A stretch of 64,000 nt of DNA from Muricauda sp. MAR_2010_75 (lineage in GTDB: Bacteria > Bacteroidota > Bacteroidia > Flavobacteriales > Flavobacteriaceae): assembly GCF_000745185.1 (NCBI RefSeq), contig NZ_JQNJ01000001.1:1635501-1699500 (forward strand). Reading direction: 5' to 3'. The notes under the pieces are model-generated. The model did no database searches. It worked only from the letters and a program-made list of their open reading frames with translations, and was not told the DNA's origin. Of this stretch, positions 17,056 to 26,054 are shown in pieces. Positions within the stretch are counted from its first letter, which is position 1; the number at the start of each line of letters is the position of its first letter. The translations under genes were made by a program, and so were the position numbers.

Positions 17056-20000
17056 TTACTCAGTCACTACTTCTGGAGTATTGTGTTTAGCCTTCCAGCT
17101 TTGAATCCTAATTTTAAGCCTGTAGCTGATATTAAATAGTATGGGTACTATGATCAATGTTAAAAATGTGGCCACAATCAAACCAAAAATAACGGTCCAG
17201 GCCAATGGTCCCCAAAAGATAACATTGTCACCTCCCATATAAACTTGTGGGTCAAAATCGGAGAACAATTTTACAAAATTAATGTTCAACCCTATGGCCA
17301 AAGGAATCAAGCCCAAAACTGTTGTAATGGCTGTTAAGATTACCGGACGTAAACGAGCCTTACCCGCTTTGATTATAACACTGGTAACATCTTCCCGGTT
17401 CAACAGTTCATCATCCGAAATACCGAGTTCCACTTTTTTACGATCAATAAGAATTTGGGCGTAATCCAGTAATACTACGCCATTGTTCACCACTATTCCC
17501 GCCAAGGAAATGATTCCCATCATGGTCATCATAATCACAAAGGGCCATCCGGTGATTATCAATCCGCCAAATACCCCTATAAAACTTAGGAATATGGCCA
17601 TCATAATTATGGCTGGTTTGGAAACACCTCCAAACTGGAAAATCAAAATAAGCATGATCAACCCTAATCCAGAAAAGAACGCACCCATTAAAAAGGACAT
17701 TTGCTTGTTTTGTTCCTCAATCTGACCCGTGTAATCAATTTTAACCCCTTGGGGGAGCTCTTTGAACTCCTGCATTTCATCCTGAATCTCAGTAACAATA
17801 GCCGCAGCATCCGTAAAACCTGGTTTTAAGGCAGAATACACCGTTACCACCCTTTTAGTGTCCACATGTTTAATGGCACTAAAGGAAGAGGTATTCTTCT
17901 GATGGGCCACCGCAGAAACGGGTATTTCCTTTATTTGGCCATTGGAGGCATCCCTAAAAATAATGTTCTGGTTGAACAGGGCACTGGTGTTGTAGCGCAG
18001 GTCTTCATTAAAACGGACATTGATGTCATAATCCTCACCATCTTTTTTGTAAATACCAGCTTTGTCCCCAAAAATGGATCTGCGCAATTGCTGGCCAACT
18101 TGTGCCACGGAAACGCCCAGTTCTCCTGCTTTGGCCCTATCAACTTCAACCTGCATGCCGGGCTTGCTCTTGTTCACATCAATTTTCAGCTCTTCAATAC
18201 CAGCAATATTTTTACTGTTGATGAAGTTGCGCATCCGCTCGGCAGTATTTATCAAGGTATCATAGTTCTGCCCCTCAATTTCAATATTGATGGGGTATCC
18301 CGCTGGTGGGCCAACGGCATCTTTTTCAACCGAAATGGTCACACCGGGGTATACTCCAGACAGCGTATCCTGAATCTGCTGGCGTAGCTCCTCGGTGTCT
18401 AGACCATCTCTATATTTGAATTCCCGCATGGAGAGTGTAATCTTTCCACGATGGGGCATTTCGGCTGCGGAGCCTCCTTCGGTAAAGGGGTTTTCCGCAC
18501 CTTTACCCACTTGAGACACACTGGATTGCACCAAATAGTTGAAATCCCCTTTATTGTATTTACTCCTTCCAGTGACCCCATAGACTCTTTCCTCGATGTC
18601 TTTGGTGATTGCATTGGTCTTGTCTATGTCTGTTCCCTGAGGATATTCTATGTAGACATAAATCTCATTGGGGGTATTGTCTGGAAAGAACTCCACTTTT
18701 GTTCGTTGTGTTCCCAAAGACATTCCAAAGAAAACAAAGGATAAGATCAACAGGAGGGAAGTCAGCCCAAAATACCAATAGACATTCTTGCCTCTTAGTG
18801 CCTTTTTTAACTGACGCTCATAAAAGTTCTCCAACTGGACCAAACTGTTGGTCTGGAACCGTCGTGCCCATGGTTTCAAGAAATATTTGTAGACCCAGAA
18901 CATGATGCCAACAACAATCATTAGGGTGCCCAATCCACGAACGGGTCCTCCCACTAGAAAAATGAATAGACCAAAACCGCCTAAAATTATACTAAGCCGA
19001 ATCAATTGCTTTTTGGTCAATTCTTTTTCGCCAATCTGCATAAACTGCGAGACCAGCATGGAGTTCATGAAAATAGCCACGAACAATGAGGATCCAAGTA
19101 CTACCGACAGGGTAATGGGGAAGAAAATCATAAACTCACCCATAATGCCCGGCCATGTGCCCAAAGGAACAAACGCAGCAACTGTGGTGGCAGTTGATAT
19201 AATAATGGGAATGGCAATTTCCCCAATCCCTTTTTTGGCGGCCTCTTTTCGGGACATGCCCTCTTGCTCCATGAGTCGGTATACGTTTTCAACCACAACG
19301 ACCCCGTTGTCCACCAACATACCTAATCCCATAATCAATCCGAAGAGAATCATGGTGTTCAGGGTGTAGCCCAATGCCGTAAGGATCATAAAGGACATGA
19401 ACATGGACATGGGGATGGCAAATCCAACGAAAAGGGCATTTCTAAAGCCCAAGAAGAACATCAACACGGTTACAACCAGGATAATCCCGAAAATGATGTT
19501 GTTCACCAGATCATCCACTTGGTTCAAGGTCCTGCTGGAAGAATCATTGGCAATAGTAACCGTGAGGTCTTTGGGAAAGTAATTTTCCTTGGCCTCTTTC
19601 ACCAATTCACGAATACGGTCAGATGCTTCAATAGTGTTTTTACCCGACCTTTTTTTAATGTCGAGCATTACCACTGGCGAACCATGTTCCCTGGCATAGG
19701 TGGTCTTGTCTTCCTCAGTGAAGGAAACGGTTGCAATATCTCGAAGATAAACAGCCCCGTTCTCTGATTTTACCACGAAATTTTCCAATTCTGACGGTTC
19801 CTCAACTTCACCCAATATGCGAATGGTCCTTCGTTGGCCACTGGTAATCAAGTTACCTGCGGACATGGTCATATTTCCATTGGAGATGGCAGAGATCACA
19901 TCTTCAAAATTCACTCGGGAAGCCATCATTTTATAGACGTCGACAGCTACCTCAACTTCCTTTTCTTGGGCACCGCGAATATCTACCTCCTTGATTTGAG

Positions 20001-20550
20001 GCAAATCTTCGATCTCATCTTCCAAATACTCGGCAAACTCTTTTAATCTTTCAACAGGATAATCCCCTGTAAGGTTTACGTTCATAATTGGAAAAGATTC
20101 CGCCAAGTTTAGATCAAAAACATTGGGCTCTACCTTGGCTCCATTAAAAATGGGCCAATCTTCACCCGCTTTTTCGGTATCGACCTCGTCCTTTACTTTT
20201 TGTTTTGCGTTTTCAACAGTGATTTCCTCATCGAACTCCACAATGATCATGGAGTAATCTTCTTGTGAAGTTGAGGTGATTTCAACCACGTTGCTGATAT
20301 TCTTGAGCACATCTTCCAACGGGTCGGTAATCAATCGCTCCATATCCTCGGCCGTATTGCCGGGATAGGCCGTGCTCACATATATTTTGGTCTCTTCCAC
20401 TTCAGGAAAATCTTCCCGAGGCATGGAAAAATAGGAAGACAGACCTATGATGAAGAACAGGCCGATCATCACATAGATCACAGACGGGTTGTCTATGGCC
20501 CATGACGAAAGGCGAAATTCTTTATTTGCGTTCTTTTTGGCTTTTTCCAT
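17056..20550 (-). CDS. RND efflux transporter permease subunit
   Basis: The 1164-residue inner-membrane proton antiporter has two porter-domain regions and repeated helices. The N-terminal half shows MPREDFPEVEE and AYPGNTAEDMERLITDPLE; TM4 carries the GMLVDNGVVVVENVYR motif with the proton-relay aspartate. It lies with a TolC protein, an adaptor and a TetR regulator in one operon, making a complete tripartite pump. It is longer than the usual 1030-1050 residues because of an insert at about 515-565 with two extra hydrophobic stretches (IRLSIILGGFGLFIFLVGG and LGTLMIVVGIMFWVYKYFL) before TM7. Substrate cannot be inferred; the family is HAE1-like rather than metal-type. Confidence 0.93.
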   Translation of the reverse strand: MEKAKKNANKEFRLSSWAIDNPSVIYVMIGLFFIIGLSSYFSMPREDFPEVEETKIYVSTAYPGNTAEDMERLITDPLEDVLKNISNVVEITSTSQEDYSMIIVEFDEEITVENAKQKVKDEVDTEKAGEDWPIFNGAKVEPNVFDLNLAESFPIMNVNLTGDYPVERLKEFAEYLEDEIEDLPQIKEVDIRGAQEKEVEVAVDVYKMMASRVNFEDVISAISNGNMTMSAGNLITSGQRRTIRILGEVEEPSELENFVVKSENGAVYLRDIATVSFTEEDKTTYAREHGSPVVMLDIKKRSGKNTIEASDRIRELVKEAKENYFPKDLTVTIANDSSSRTLNQVDDLVNNIIFGIILVVTVLMFFLGFRNALFVGFAIPMSMFMSFMILTALGYTLNTMILFGLIMGLGMLVDNGVVVVENVYRLMEQEGMSRKEAAKKGIGEIAIPIIISTATTVAAFVPLGTWPGIMGEFMIFFPITLSVVLGSSLFVAIFMNSMLVSQFMQIGEKELTKKQLIRLSIILGGFGLFIFLVGGPVRGLGTLMIVVGIMFWVYKYFLKPWARRFQTNSLVQLENFYERQLKKALRGKNVYWYFGLTSLLLILSFVFFGMSLGTQRTKVEFFPDNTPNEIYVYIEYPQGTDIDKTNAITKDIEERVYGVTGRSKYNKGDFNYLVQSSVSQVGKGAENPFTEGGSAAEMPHRGKITLSMREFKYRDGLDTEELRQQIQDTLSGVYPGVTISVEKDAVGPPAGYPINIEIEGQNYDTLINTAERMRNFINSKNIAGIEELKIDVNKSKPGMQVEVDRAKAGELGVSVAQVGQQLRRSIFGDKAGIYKKDGEDYDINVRFNEDLRYNTSALFNQNIIFRDASNGQIKEIPVSAVAHQKNTSSFSAIKHVDTKRVVTVYSALKPGFTDAAAIVTEIQDEMQEFKELPQGVKIDYTGQIEEQNKQMSFLMGAFFSGLGLIMLILIFQFGGVSKPAIIMMAIFLSFIGVFGGLIITGWPFVIMMTMMGIISLAGIVVNNGVVLLDYAQILIDRKKVELGISDDELLNREDVTSVIIKAGKARLRPVILTAITTVLGLIPLAIGLNINFVKLFSDFDPQVYMGGDNVIFWGPLAWTVIFGLIVATFLTLIIVPILFNISYRLKIRIQSWKAKHNTPEVVTE

Positions 20551-20559
20551 TTTGGTTAA

Positions 20560-21744
20560 TTAGTTTTTTGCAGTTGCTGTTGTATCCAACACTTTAATAG
20601 TTTGCCCGTCACGTATACTTCGGGCACCCTCTACGATCACTTGGCTTCCTGCTGAAATTCCTTCAAGGACCTCAAGAAAATCGCCCTGGGTCTTGCCTGG
20701 TGTTATGATTGATTTTTTGGCAATTACCTCCCCGTTTTCTTCGGCAACGATATATACGTATTGCTCCCCTTCCGCATTTTCCGAAACAACGCTTTGCGGA
20801 ATAAGAATGGCATTTTCATTGGTATAATCATTGATTTTTACCTGCGCCGTTAAATTGGGTTTTATGTGTCCATTGGTATTGGGCACAGGAATTTCTGCTA
20901 TAAAAGAGCGATTGCTGGGGTTAATGAAGTTTCCGGTTTGGCGTACTTTGGTCGAGACCGTTTCGCCCAACACTGGAAAGTAAGCATCCACCATTTTGCC
21001 CGGGGTTACATTGGGTAGGTGCGCTTCGGGCACTTCCACATCGATGTACATGTCCGACAGGTTCACAATCCTGAAAATCTCCGATCCTGGCCCTGGACTC
21101 ACCACGGTACCTTGATCTTTGATTACATCGTCGATGATTCCCGAAAAGGGAGCCCGTATAGTGGATTTGGCCACTTGGCTTTCCAACTGCTTTACAGCGC
21201 TTTGTTGGGCCTCATAGTTGGTCTTGGCCTGTAGGAACTGGATTTCGGAACCGATGTTTTGTTCCCAAAGTCTCTTTTGACGCTCAAAAGTGGTCTTACT
21301 CAACTCTGCTTGGGTCCGTAACTGTGCCAGTTGACTGGAAAGTCCACCATCATCAATGGAAGCAAGAACCTGTCCTTTGCTGACTTTATCCCCTTCTTTT
21401 ACGTACACGCGATAAAGTGTTCCGGCCATTTCTGGGTAAATCAGAACGTTTTGGTCCGTCATAACGTCACCTTGCAATTCTAAATAGTGATGGAATTCTT
21501 CGGGTTGTACGGTTAAGGCGGAGACCAATGGTAGTTTGGAATTATCATCCAATTCTGCAATGGCTTCGTCTAATTGCTTAACCTGCCCTTCCAAGGCTTT
21601 CAATTCTTCGGTAAGGGAATTACGTTTGGCTCGTATGGCCTCTAGATTTTTGCTTTCCAGAACGCCCTCAACTGTATTTTTACCTCCTCCTCCACAAGAA
21701 GCCAAAACTACAGCTGTCAAAAATATATATAGGATGTTTTTCAT
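20560..21744 (-). CDS. RND efflux periplasmic adaptor (membrane fusion protein), lipoprotein
   Basis: The 394-residue protein has a lipoprotein signal (MKNILYIFLTAVVLASCGG), a predicted coiled coil at residues about 35-70 (LEAIRAKRNSLTEELKALEG), a lipoyl/barrel-sandwich part (GTLYRVYVKEGDKVSKGQVLASID) and a hairpin with repeated Q/L heptads. The second half is the beta-barrel and membrane-proximal domain (IRAPFSGIIDDVIKDQGTVV). It links the RND permease, whose gene begins 9 bp downstream, to the TolC protein encoded 23 bp upstream. Confidence 0.94.
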   Translation of the reverse strand: MKNILYIFLTAVVLASCGGGGKNTVEGVLESKNLEAIRAKRNSLTEELKALEGQVKQLDEAIAELDDNSKLPLVSALTVQPEEFHHYLELQGDVMTDQNVLIYPEMAGTLYRVYVKEGDKVSKGQVLASIDDGGLSSQLAQLRTQAELSKTTFERQKRLWEQNIGSEIQFLQAKTNYEAQQSAVKQLESQVAKSTIRAPFSGIIDDVIKDQGTVVSPGPGSEIFRIVNLSDMYIDVEVPEAHLPNVTPGKMVDAYFPVLGETVSTKVRQTGNFINPSNRSFIAEIPVPNTNGHIKPNLTAQVKINDYTNENAILIPQSVVSENAEGEQYVYIVAEENGEVIAKKSIITPGKTQGDFLEVLEGISAGSQVIVEGARSIRDGQTIKVLDTTATAKN

Positions 21745-21767
21745 GATGATATGTTGTTTTTTAATTG

Positions 21768-23099
21768 TTATTGATTTAGTATAGTTTCCAATTCGGTTTT
21801 CTTGTTGATGACGTCCACCATGGATTGTAAGTATTCTTGTTGACTGGTATACAATTGGGTCTGGGCCTGCCGCAATTCAAAGCTGGTGGCCAAACCTTCG
21901 GAATATTTAATTTGATTTTTGTTTTCAATGCGTTCGGCCAGTTCAAGGTTTTCCTTTGAGGTACCATATTGTTCAACGGCCAATATGTAATCGCTTTTGG
22001 CGCTTTCCAACTGAAGCCGAATCTGTTCTTGTGCCTCGGTCAATTGGGTCTTGGCTTTTTCCAGGGCTATTTTGGCTCGCTGGGTACTGGCACTTCGTCC
22101 AAAGGAACTAAAAATGGGAATGCTCAGGTCCACACCCAATACTGATGAACCAAACCATTGCTGCCCACTGCTCAAGAAATTAAAACTGTCACTAAAGGAA
22201 TTTCCTCCGTAGTTGACAAAGGCATTGAGGGTTGGCAATGCTCTACTTTTTGCAAGCTTCAACTCAAAATAGCGCTGCTCGGTAAGGTTAGTGGCCAATT
22301 TATAGTCCACATTGTTTTCAATGTTGAAATCGGTATCCAACAATCCCAAATCAATTTGTTTTTGGGTAAGTACATCGAGGTCCTCGGTCAATACCGTTGG
22401 AGATTCCGTTGGAAGTCCCAAGACCAAATTGAGCATCTGTAGGGTAATTTTTTCCAAACGTTGGGCATTCTTCAATTGGTTGTCCACAGAGGAAAGCGTG
22501 ATCTGCAATTGGTCCACACTTTCTTCATCACCCAGACCGTTTTCATAGATTCGTCGGGTTTCATACAGGTTTTTCTCCAAAGTTGCTTTGTTCTTCTCCG
22601 AGATCAAAACACTTTCCTGTGCCAAGAGCACATTGCCATAGGCCTCTACCACAGCTTTTCTAACATCGAGATTGGTTTTCTCCTTGTTGTTCTGGCTGTA
22701 GTCCAAAAAGGTCTTGGTGGCCTGTACGCCCACAATGTACGACCCATCAAAAATTTGCTGTTTTAACGTGGCCGAAGCCGAAGCGGATTGTGGTTGGCCA
22801 AAGACCACTTCTTGATAGGTTCCCGGTTCACCGCCAAAAAATTCGGCAGGAATCTGGGATACCGGCTGCTTTAATTGATTTTGATAACTGATGGCTCCTG
22901 AAATTTGGGGCAGCCCGGTTGCAATGGTCTCCCATTTTTGTTTTTGGGCATCCACTAAATCCCTGGATGCATTTATGGAGCTATAATTATGCTCTAAAGC
23001 ATACTGGATGGCCTCGTCAAGACTGAAACTTGGAATGGAGTCCTGTGCTGATGAGAGCCACGGCAATAGTAAAAATAAACTGATTAGGGTTGTTCGCAT
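21768..23099 (-). CDS. TolC-family outer-membrane efflux protein
   Basis: The 443-residue protein has a signal peptide (MRTTLISLFLLLPWLSSAQ), the FSLDEAIQYALEHN motif of TolC proteins and long alpha-helical hairpins with heptads (AKIALEKAKTQLTEAQEQIRLQLE). There are two OEP repeats, residues about 25-215 and 240-440. It provides the outer-membrane duct of the pump encoded downstream. It starts on the base next to the tetR stop codon, so the two are one transcript. Confidence 0.94.
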   Translation of the reverse strand: MRTTLISLFLLLPWLSSAQDSIPSFSLDEAIQYALEHNYSSINASRDLVDAQKQKWETIATGLPQISGAISYQNQLKQPVSQIPAEFFGGEPGTYQEVVFGQPQSASASATLKQQIFDGSYIVGVQATKTFLDYSQNNKEKTNLDVRKAVVEAYGNVLLAQESVLISEKNKATLEKNLYETRRIYENGLGDEESVDQLQITLSSVDNQLKNAQRLEKITLQMLNLVLGLPTESPTVLTEDLDVLTQKQIDLGLLDTDFNIENNVDYKLATNLTEQRYFELKLAKSRALPTLNAFVNYGGNSFSDSFNFLSSGQQWFGSSVLGVDLSIPIFSSFGRSASTQRAKIALEKAKTQLTEAQEQIRLQLESAKSDYILAVEQYGTSKENLELAERIENKNQIKYSEGLATSFELRQAQTQLYTSQQEYLQSMVDVINKKTELETILNQ

Positions 23100-23705
23100 T
23101 TATTCTTGATTTGAATTGATGATTGAGTTTAGTATTTTCCGTCCCTTTGGGGTAACAATGCCCCTGAGGTGGTATTCCAGATAATAGTCCATGAGCTGGG
23201 GCATTGAGAAGAGCTGCATGGGAAAAAGTTCGTTGTCCTTAATGCAGGTAGCCCCACAAAAATAGATTCGGGATATAAATTCAGCATTAAGGTTATCACG
23301 GTAAATCCCCATTTCCATACCGCGGTTTACATTGTCCTTGACGCAGCCCAACATTACCTCATACTGTCGCTGCTTTAAGGTGCGGCTCAGTTTGGGATAA
23401 TATTTTTGCAATTGGTATTGGGGGGATGATTTTTCGTCCTTTAAATGCAACATCACAAACTTTTTGATCTCATAGAGTTCCTCGATGGGGTTCTTTTGTT
23501 GTGCAATAATCTCGTTTATGCCACCTGAAATAACACAGAACAGATTGGAGGTGCATTCCTCCACAAGCTCTGTCTTGTTCTTGAAATGGGAGTAGATTGT
23601 CTTTTTGGAAATCCCCATCTCATTAGCCAAATCGTCCATGGTCACACTCTTAAAACCCAAGTTTAAGAACAGCTCCGTTGCCTTTTGTATTATCTTTTCC
23701 CTCAT
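23100..23705 (-). CDS. TetR/AcrR-family transcriptional regulator
   Basis: The 201-residue protein has the N-terminal TetR helix-turn-helix (REKIIQKATELFLNLGFKSVTMDDLANEMG followed by SKKTIYSHFKNK, residues about 2-50). The C-terminal ligand domain is variable, as expected. It is the first gene of the efflux operon and is preceded by a perfect palindrome, so it most likely represses itself and the pump until a ligand releases it. The ATG at 23705 is chosen; the longer frame upstream adds hydrophobic residues not found in TetR proteins and would cover the promoter. Confidence 0.93.
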   Translation of the reverse strand: MREKIIQKATELFLNLGFKSVTMDDLANEMGISKKTIYSHFKNKTELVEECTSNLFCVISGGINEIIAQQKNPIEELYEIKKFVMLHLKDEKSSPQYQLQKYYPKLSRTLKQRQYEVMLGCVKDNVNRGMEMGIYRDNLNAEFISRIYFCGATCIKDNELFPMQLFSMPQLMDYYLEYHLRGIVTPKGRKILNSIINSNQE

Positions 23706-23727
23706 AATGAGCGGCAAAAATAACGCA

Positions 23728-23755
23728 GGAAACTTTAAAAACAAAAAAAGTTTCC
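23728..23755 (-). promoter_or_regulatory. Palindromic operator in front of the TetR efflux operon
   Basis: GGAAACTTT (23728-23736) and AAAGTTTCC (23747-23755) form a perfect 9-bp inverted repeat with a 10-bp A-rich spacer, 23-50 bp before the tetR start codon. The size and place fit a TetR dimer site that overlaps the promoter. A terminator is less likely because no T-tract follows on either strand. Confidence 0.65.
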
Positions 23756-23796
23756 AAGGTTTTACAATTATTTAACGAAGGCCTAAACCATTATTT

Positions 23797-23940
23797 TCAA
23801 TGGGACCAACCAACGATATAATGACGATAATGGAAATCTTTTTTGGATTGGATTGTTGTTTTGGATCGTAAACTCCAGAAAAAGGATCTGTGCTGACGCT
23901 TATAGCGTTCTTGAATGATGTTCTTTTTACTCGGTATCAT
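23797..23940 (-). CDS. Possible small basic protein downstream of the sigma operon
   Basis: A 47-residue frame starts with an ATG that overlaps the end of the preceding gene by 14 bp and reads MIPSKKNIIQERYKRQHRSF, continuing rich in Lys, Arg, His and aromatic residues with no hydrophobic helix. The overlap would allow translational coupling in the sigma-factor operon. There is no homology that I recognise, and the frame could be chance. Otherwise this 170-bp gap before the tetR promoter holds nothing else. Confidence 0.25.
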   Translation of the reverse strand: MIPSKKNIIQERYKRQHRSFFWSLRSKTTIQSKKDFHYRHYIVGWSH

Positions 23941-24352
23941 GATTGTTGTTTTTGATTCGTTCCACGTAGTTCTTATAGGCTTCCGCACCTTCTTCTTTCC
24001 AGAATTGCTCGTAGTGTTTCCACTGATCAAAATCCCTTCGCATGGTGCTACACCCATGTGTTGCTTTAAATTTCTTTTTGTGACTGGATTTGCCCTTGTT
24101 TTTTCCACCGCCACCTCCAAATCCAAACAAAAGCTTAGCTAGTATAAAAATACCCAAGGCTTGCCAGTAGGTTATGGTGGATAGTCCGAAGACTTCCGGC
24201 ATAAGCCAATTCCACAACCACATGAGCAGATAATTGGCCAGTAAAAACAGAATGGCCCCCAAAATGACCATGGCTATTACTTTGACCACCTTTTTTACAT
24301 AGTGCTCCACTTTTTTTTCCACTCTTTTCTCGAAGTCTTTTGAATGTTCCAT
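23927..24352 (-). CDS. Membrane protein coupled to an ECF sigma factor, unknown function
   Basis: The 141-residue protein has a charged N-terminus (KDFEKRVEKKVEHYVKK), two hydrophobic helices (about 23-48 and 60-80), a glycine stretch (GFGGGGG) and a soluble His/Trp-rich C-terminal tail with CSTMRRDFDQWKHYEQFWKEEG. It begins 2 bp after the sigma factor gene and so is co-expressed. Its position suggests a membrane anti-sigma or effector role, but it lacks a recognisable zinc anti-sigma (HxxxCxxC) motif, so this is inference. Confidence 0.7.
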   Translation of the reverse strand: MEHSKDFEKRVEKKVEHYVKKVVKVIAMVILGAILFLLANYLLMWLWNWLMPEVFGLSTITYWQALGIFILAKLLFGFGGGGGKNKGKSSHKKKFKATHGCSTMRRDFDQWKHYEQFWKEEGAEAYKNYVERIKNNNHDTE

Positions 24353-24354
24353 AA

Positions 24355-24900
24355 CTACATACTTTTTAATTCTTTTATATTTTCTAGATTTTGTAATAAC
24401 AATGACATGGCACGATGTCTCCTTGACATCAAGGTGCCCGTTGGAATACCGGTTCTCGATGCTATTTCTTTATAGGTATAGCCTTCAAAATCAATGGCGA
24501 TGATGATGTCCCTATACGCTGGTTTCAATTCTGTTACAGCATTTTTTAGGGCTTTTTCCAATTCTGGGGAATAGGAATTGTCCGCATCGCCGTAAAACAA
24601 CTCCGCAAATTCTTGCCATTGGCGATCAATATCATCACTGGAGTATTTGTGCTCCTTCCTACCACGCATAATATCAATGATCCTATTTCTGATGGCACTG
24701 TAAACAAACCCCCCAATATTATTGATGGGCAGAATGTCATCGGCCTTGGAAAACACCCGTAACGCCACGTCCTGCACAATGTCCTCTGCATCACGTTCCG
24801 AGGTATCCCGGATCTTGGACTGCACATATGCTCTCAATGAATGATATTCTTCATTGAAAAATGTGGTTAGGTTATTTCTGTTTTCTGTCTTGGCGGCCAT
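24355..24900 (-). CDS. ECF-type RNA polymerase sigma factor
   Basis: The 181-residue sigma-70 family protein has region 2 at residues about 20-90 (RDAEDIVQDVALRVF, then GGFVYSAIRNRIIDIMRG) and region 4 at about 115-175 (LKPAYRDIIIAIDFEGYTYKEIASRTGIP, then TLMSRRHRAMSLL). It is the first gene of a two- or three-gene minus-strand operon with a membrane protein and faces the isoprenyl synthase gene across 170 bp. It probably directs transcription of envelope or stress genes; the signal is unknown. Confidence 0.92.
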   Translation of the reverse strand: MAAKTENRNNLTTFFNEEYHSLRAYVQSKIRDTSERDAEDIVQDVALRVFSKADDILPINNIGGFVYSAIRNRIIDIMRGRKEHKYSSDDIDRQWQEFAELFYGDADNSYSPELEKALKNAVTELKPAYRDIIIAIDFEGYTYKEIASRTGIPTGTLMSRRHRAMSLLLQNLENIKELKSM

Positions 24901-25070
24901 TCAAAAAGAACTGGTTGCTTTCTTCATTTGTAAAGACGAAACTTTTTAAATCTATTGCATTTTTAGGGCATTTTTTTTAGGATGAGCGTTTACGCCGTTG
25001 GATGCTTATGTTTTCCAAGGAATTATTGGATTGTACTGTTTTTTGGTTTTTTGCATGTATTTTTGGCACT

Positions 25071-26054
25071 ATGGCAGATATCGATATCATTAGTCAGTAT
25101 AGGGGGCAGTTTGTTACGTATCTCGAGGCAAAAATCCAATTGGGGGAGCCTAAGAACCTCTACCAACCCGTTCAATACATACTAGGGTTGGGTGGTAAGC
25201 GGATGCGACCCATACTCACCTTGATGACGGCCGAGGCCTTTGGCGGAAAAATGGAAGATGCCCTGGATGCCGCACTGGCCATAGAAATGTTCCATAACTT
25301 TTCGTTGGTACATGATGACATTATGGATGATGCCCCTCTACGACGTGGAAAAACTACGGTACATGAAAAATGGGATGTAAATACGGGGATTCTTTCCGGG
25401 GATGCCATGCTGATTTTAGCGTATCAATTTTTAGAAAGCTACCCAGCCGAAACGTATAAAAAGCTCACAAAACTGTTCAGCAAAACGGCCCTTGAAGTGT
25501 GTGAAGGGCAGCAATACGATGTGGATTTTGAGACCCGTGACGATGTGACCATTCCAGAATACATTAAAATGATTGAATACAAGACCTCCGTTTTGGTGGC
25601 AGCCGCCATGAAGATGGGAGCTCTTGTGGCCAACGCTCCACAAAAAGAAGCCGAAGCCATTTACGAATTTGGACGTAATCTGGGCATTGCTTTTCAATTG
25701 CAGGATGACTATTTAGACGCTTTTGGCGACCCCAAGACCTTTGGTAAGCAGGTTGGGGGCGATATTATGGAGAACAAAAAGACATATTTGTACCTAAAAT
25801 CGTTGGAAAAAGCCTTAAAAGACGATCAAGAGGGCTTGTTGCATTTATATTCCATAAAACCAGAGGATGCAGATGCTAAAATTGAAGCTGCGAAAACAAT
25901 TTTCATGGAAAGTGGTGCTGTGGATGAAACCAAAAAGGCCATTGAGAGGTATACCCAAACAGCTTTTGATGTATTGGACACTTTAGACTTGCCAGCAGCC
26001 AGAAAGCAACTTTTAAAAACCTTTGGTGAGGCATTGATGAATCGAACGGTTTAG
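25071..26054 (+). CDS. Isoprenyl diphosphate synthase (probably geranylgeranyl diphosphate synthase)
   Basis: The 327-residue trans-prenyltransferase joins isopentenyl diphosphate to an allylic diphosphate. Both aspartate-rich motifs are intact: DDIMDD (FARM, near residue 85) and DDYLDAFGDP (SARM, near 213). A phenylalanine five residues before the first motif (FSLVHDD) is the pattern of archaeal-type C20 synthases, so GGPP is the likely product. The ATG at 25071 gives the normal family start; an upstream frame from 25002 adds a hydrophobic stretch absent from homologues and is rejected. It ends against the lycopene cyclase gene, overlapping by 4 bp. Confidence 0.93.
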   Translation: MADIDIISQYRGQFVTYLEAKIQLGEPKNLYQPVQYILGLGGKRMRPILTLMTAEAFGGKMEDALDAALAIEMFHNFSLVHDDIMDDAPLRRGKTTVHEKWDVNTGILSGDAMLILAYQFLESYPAETYKKLTKLFSKTALEVCEGQQYDVDFETRDDVTIPEYIKMIEYKTSVLVAAAMKMGALVANAPQKEAEAIYEFGRNLGIAFQLQDDYLDAFGDPKTFGKQVGGDIMENKKTYLYLKSLEKALKDDQEGLLHLYSIKPEDADAKIEAAKTIFMESGAVDETKKAIERYTQTAFDVLDTLDLPAARKQLLKTFGEALMNRTV

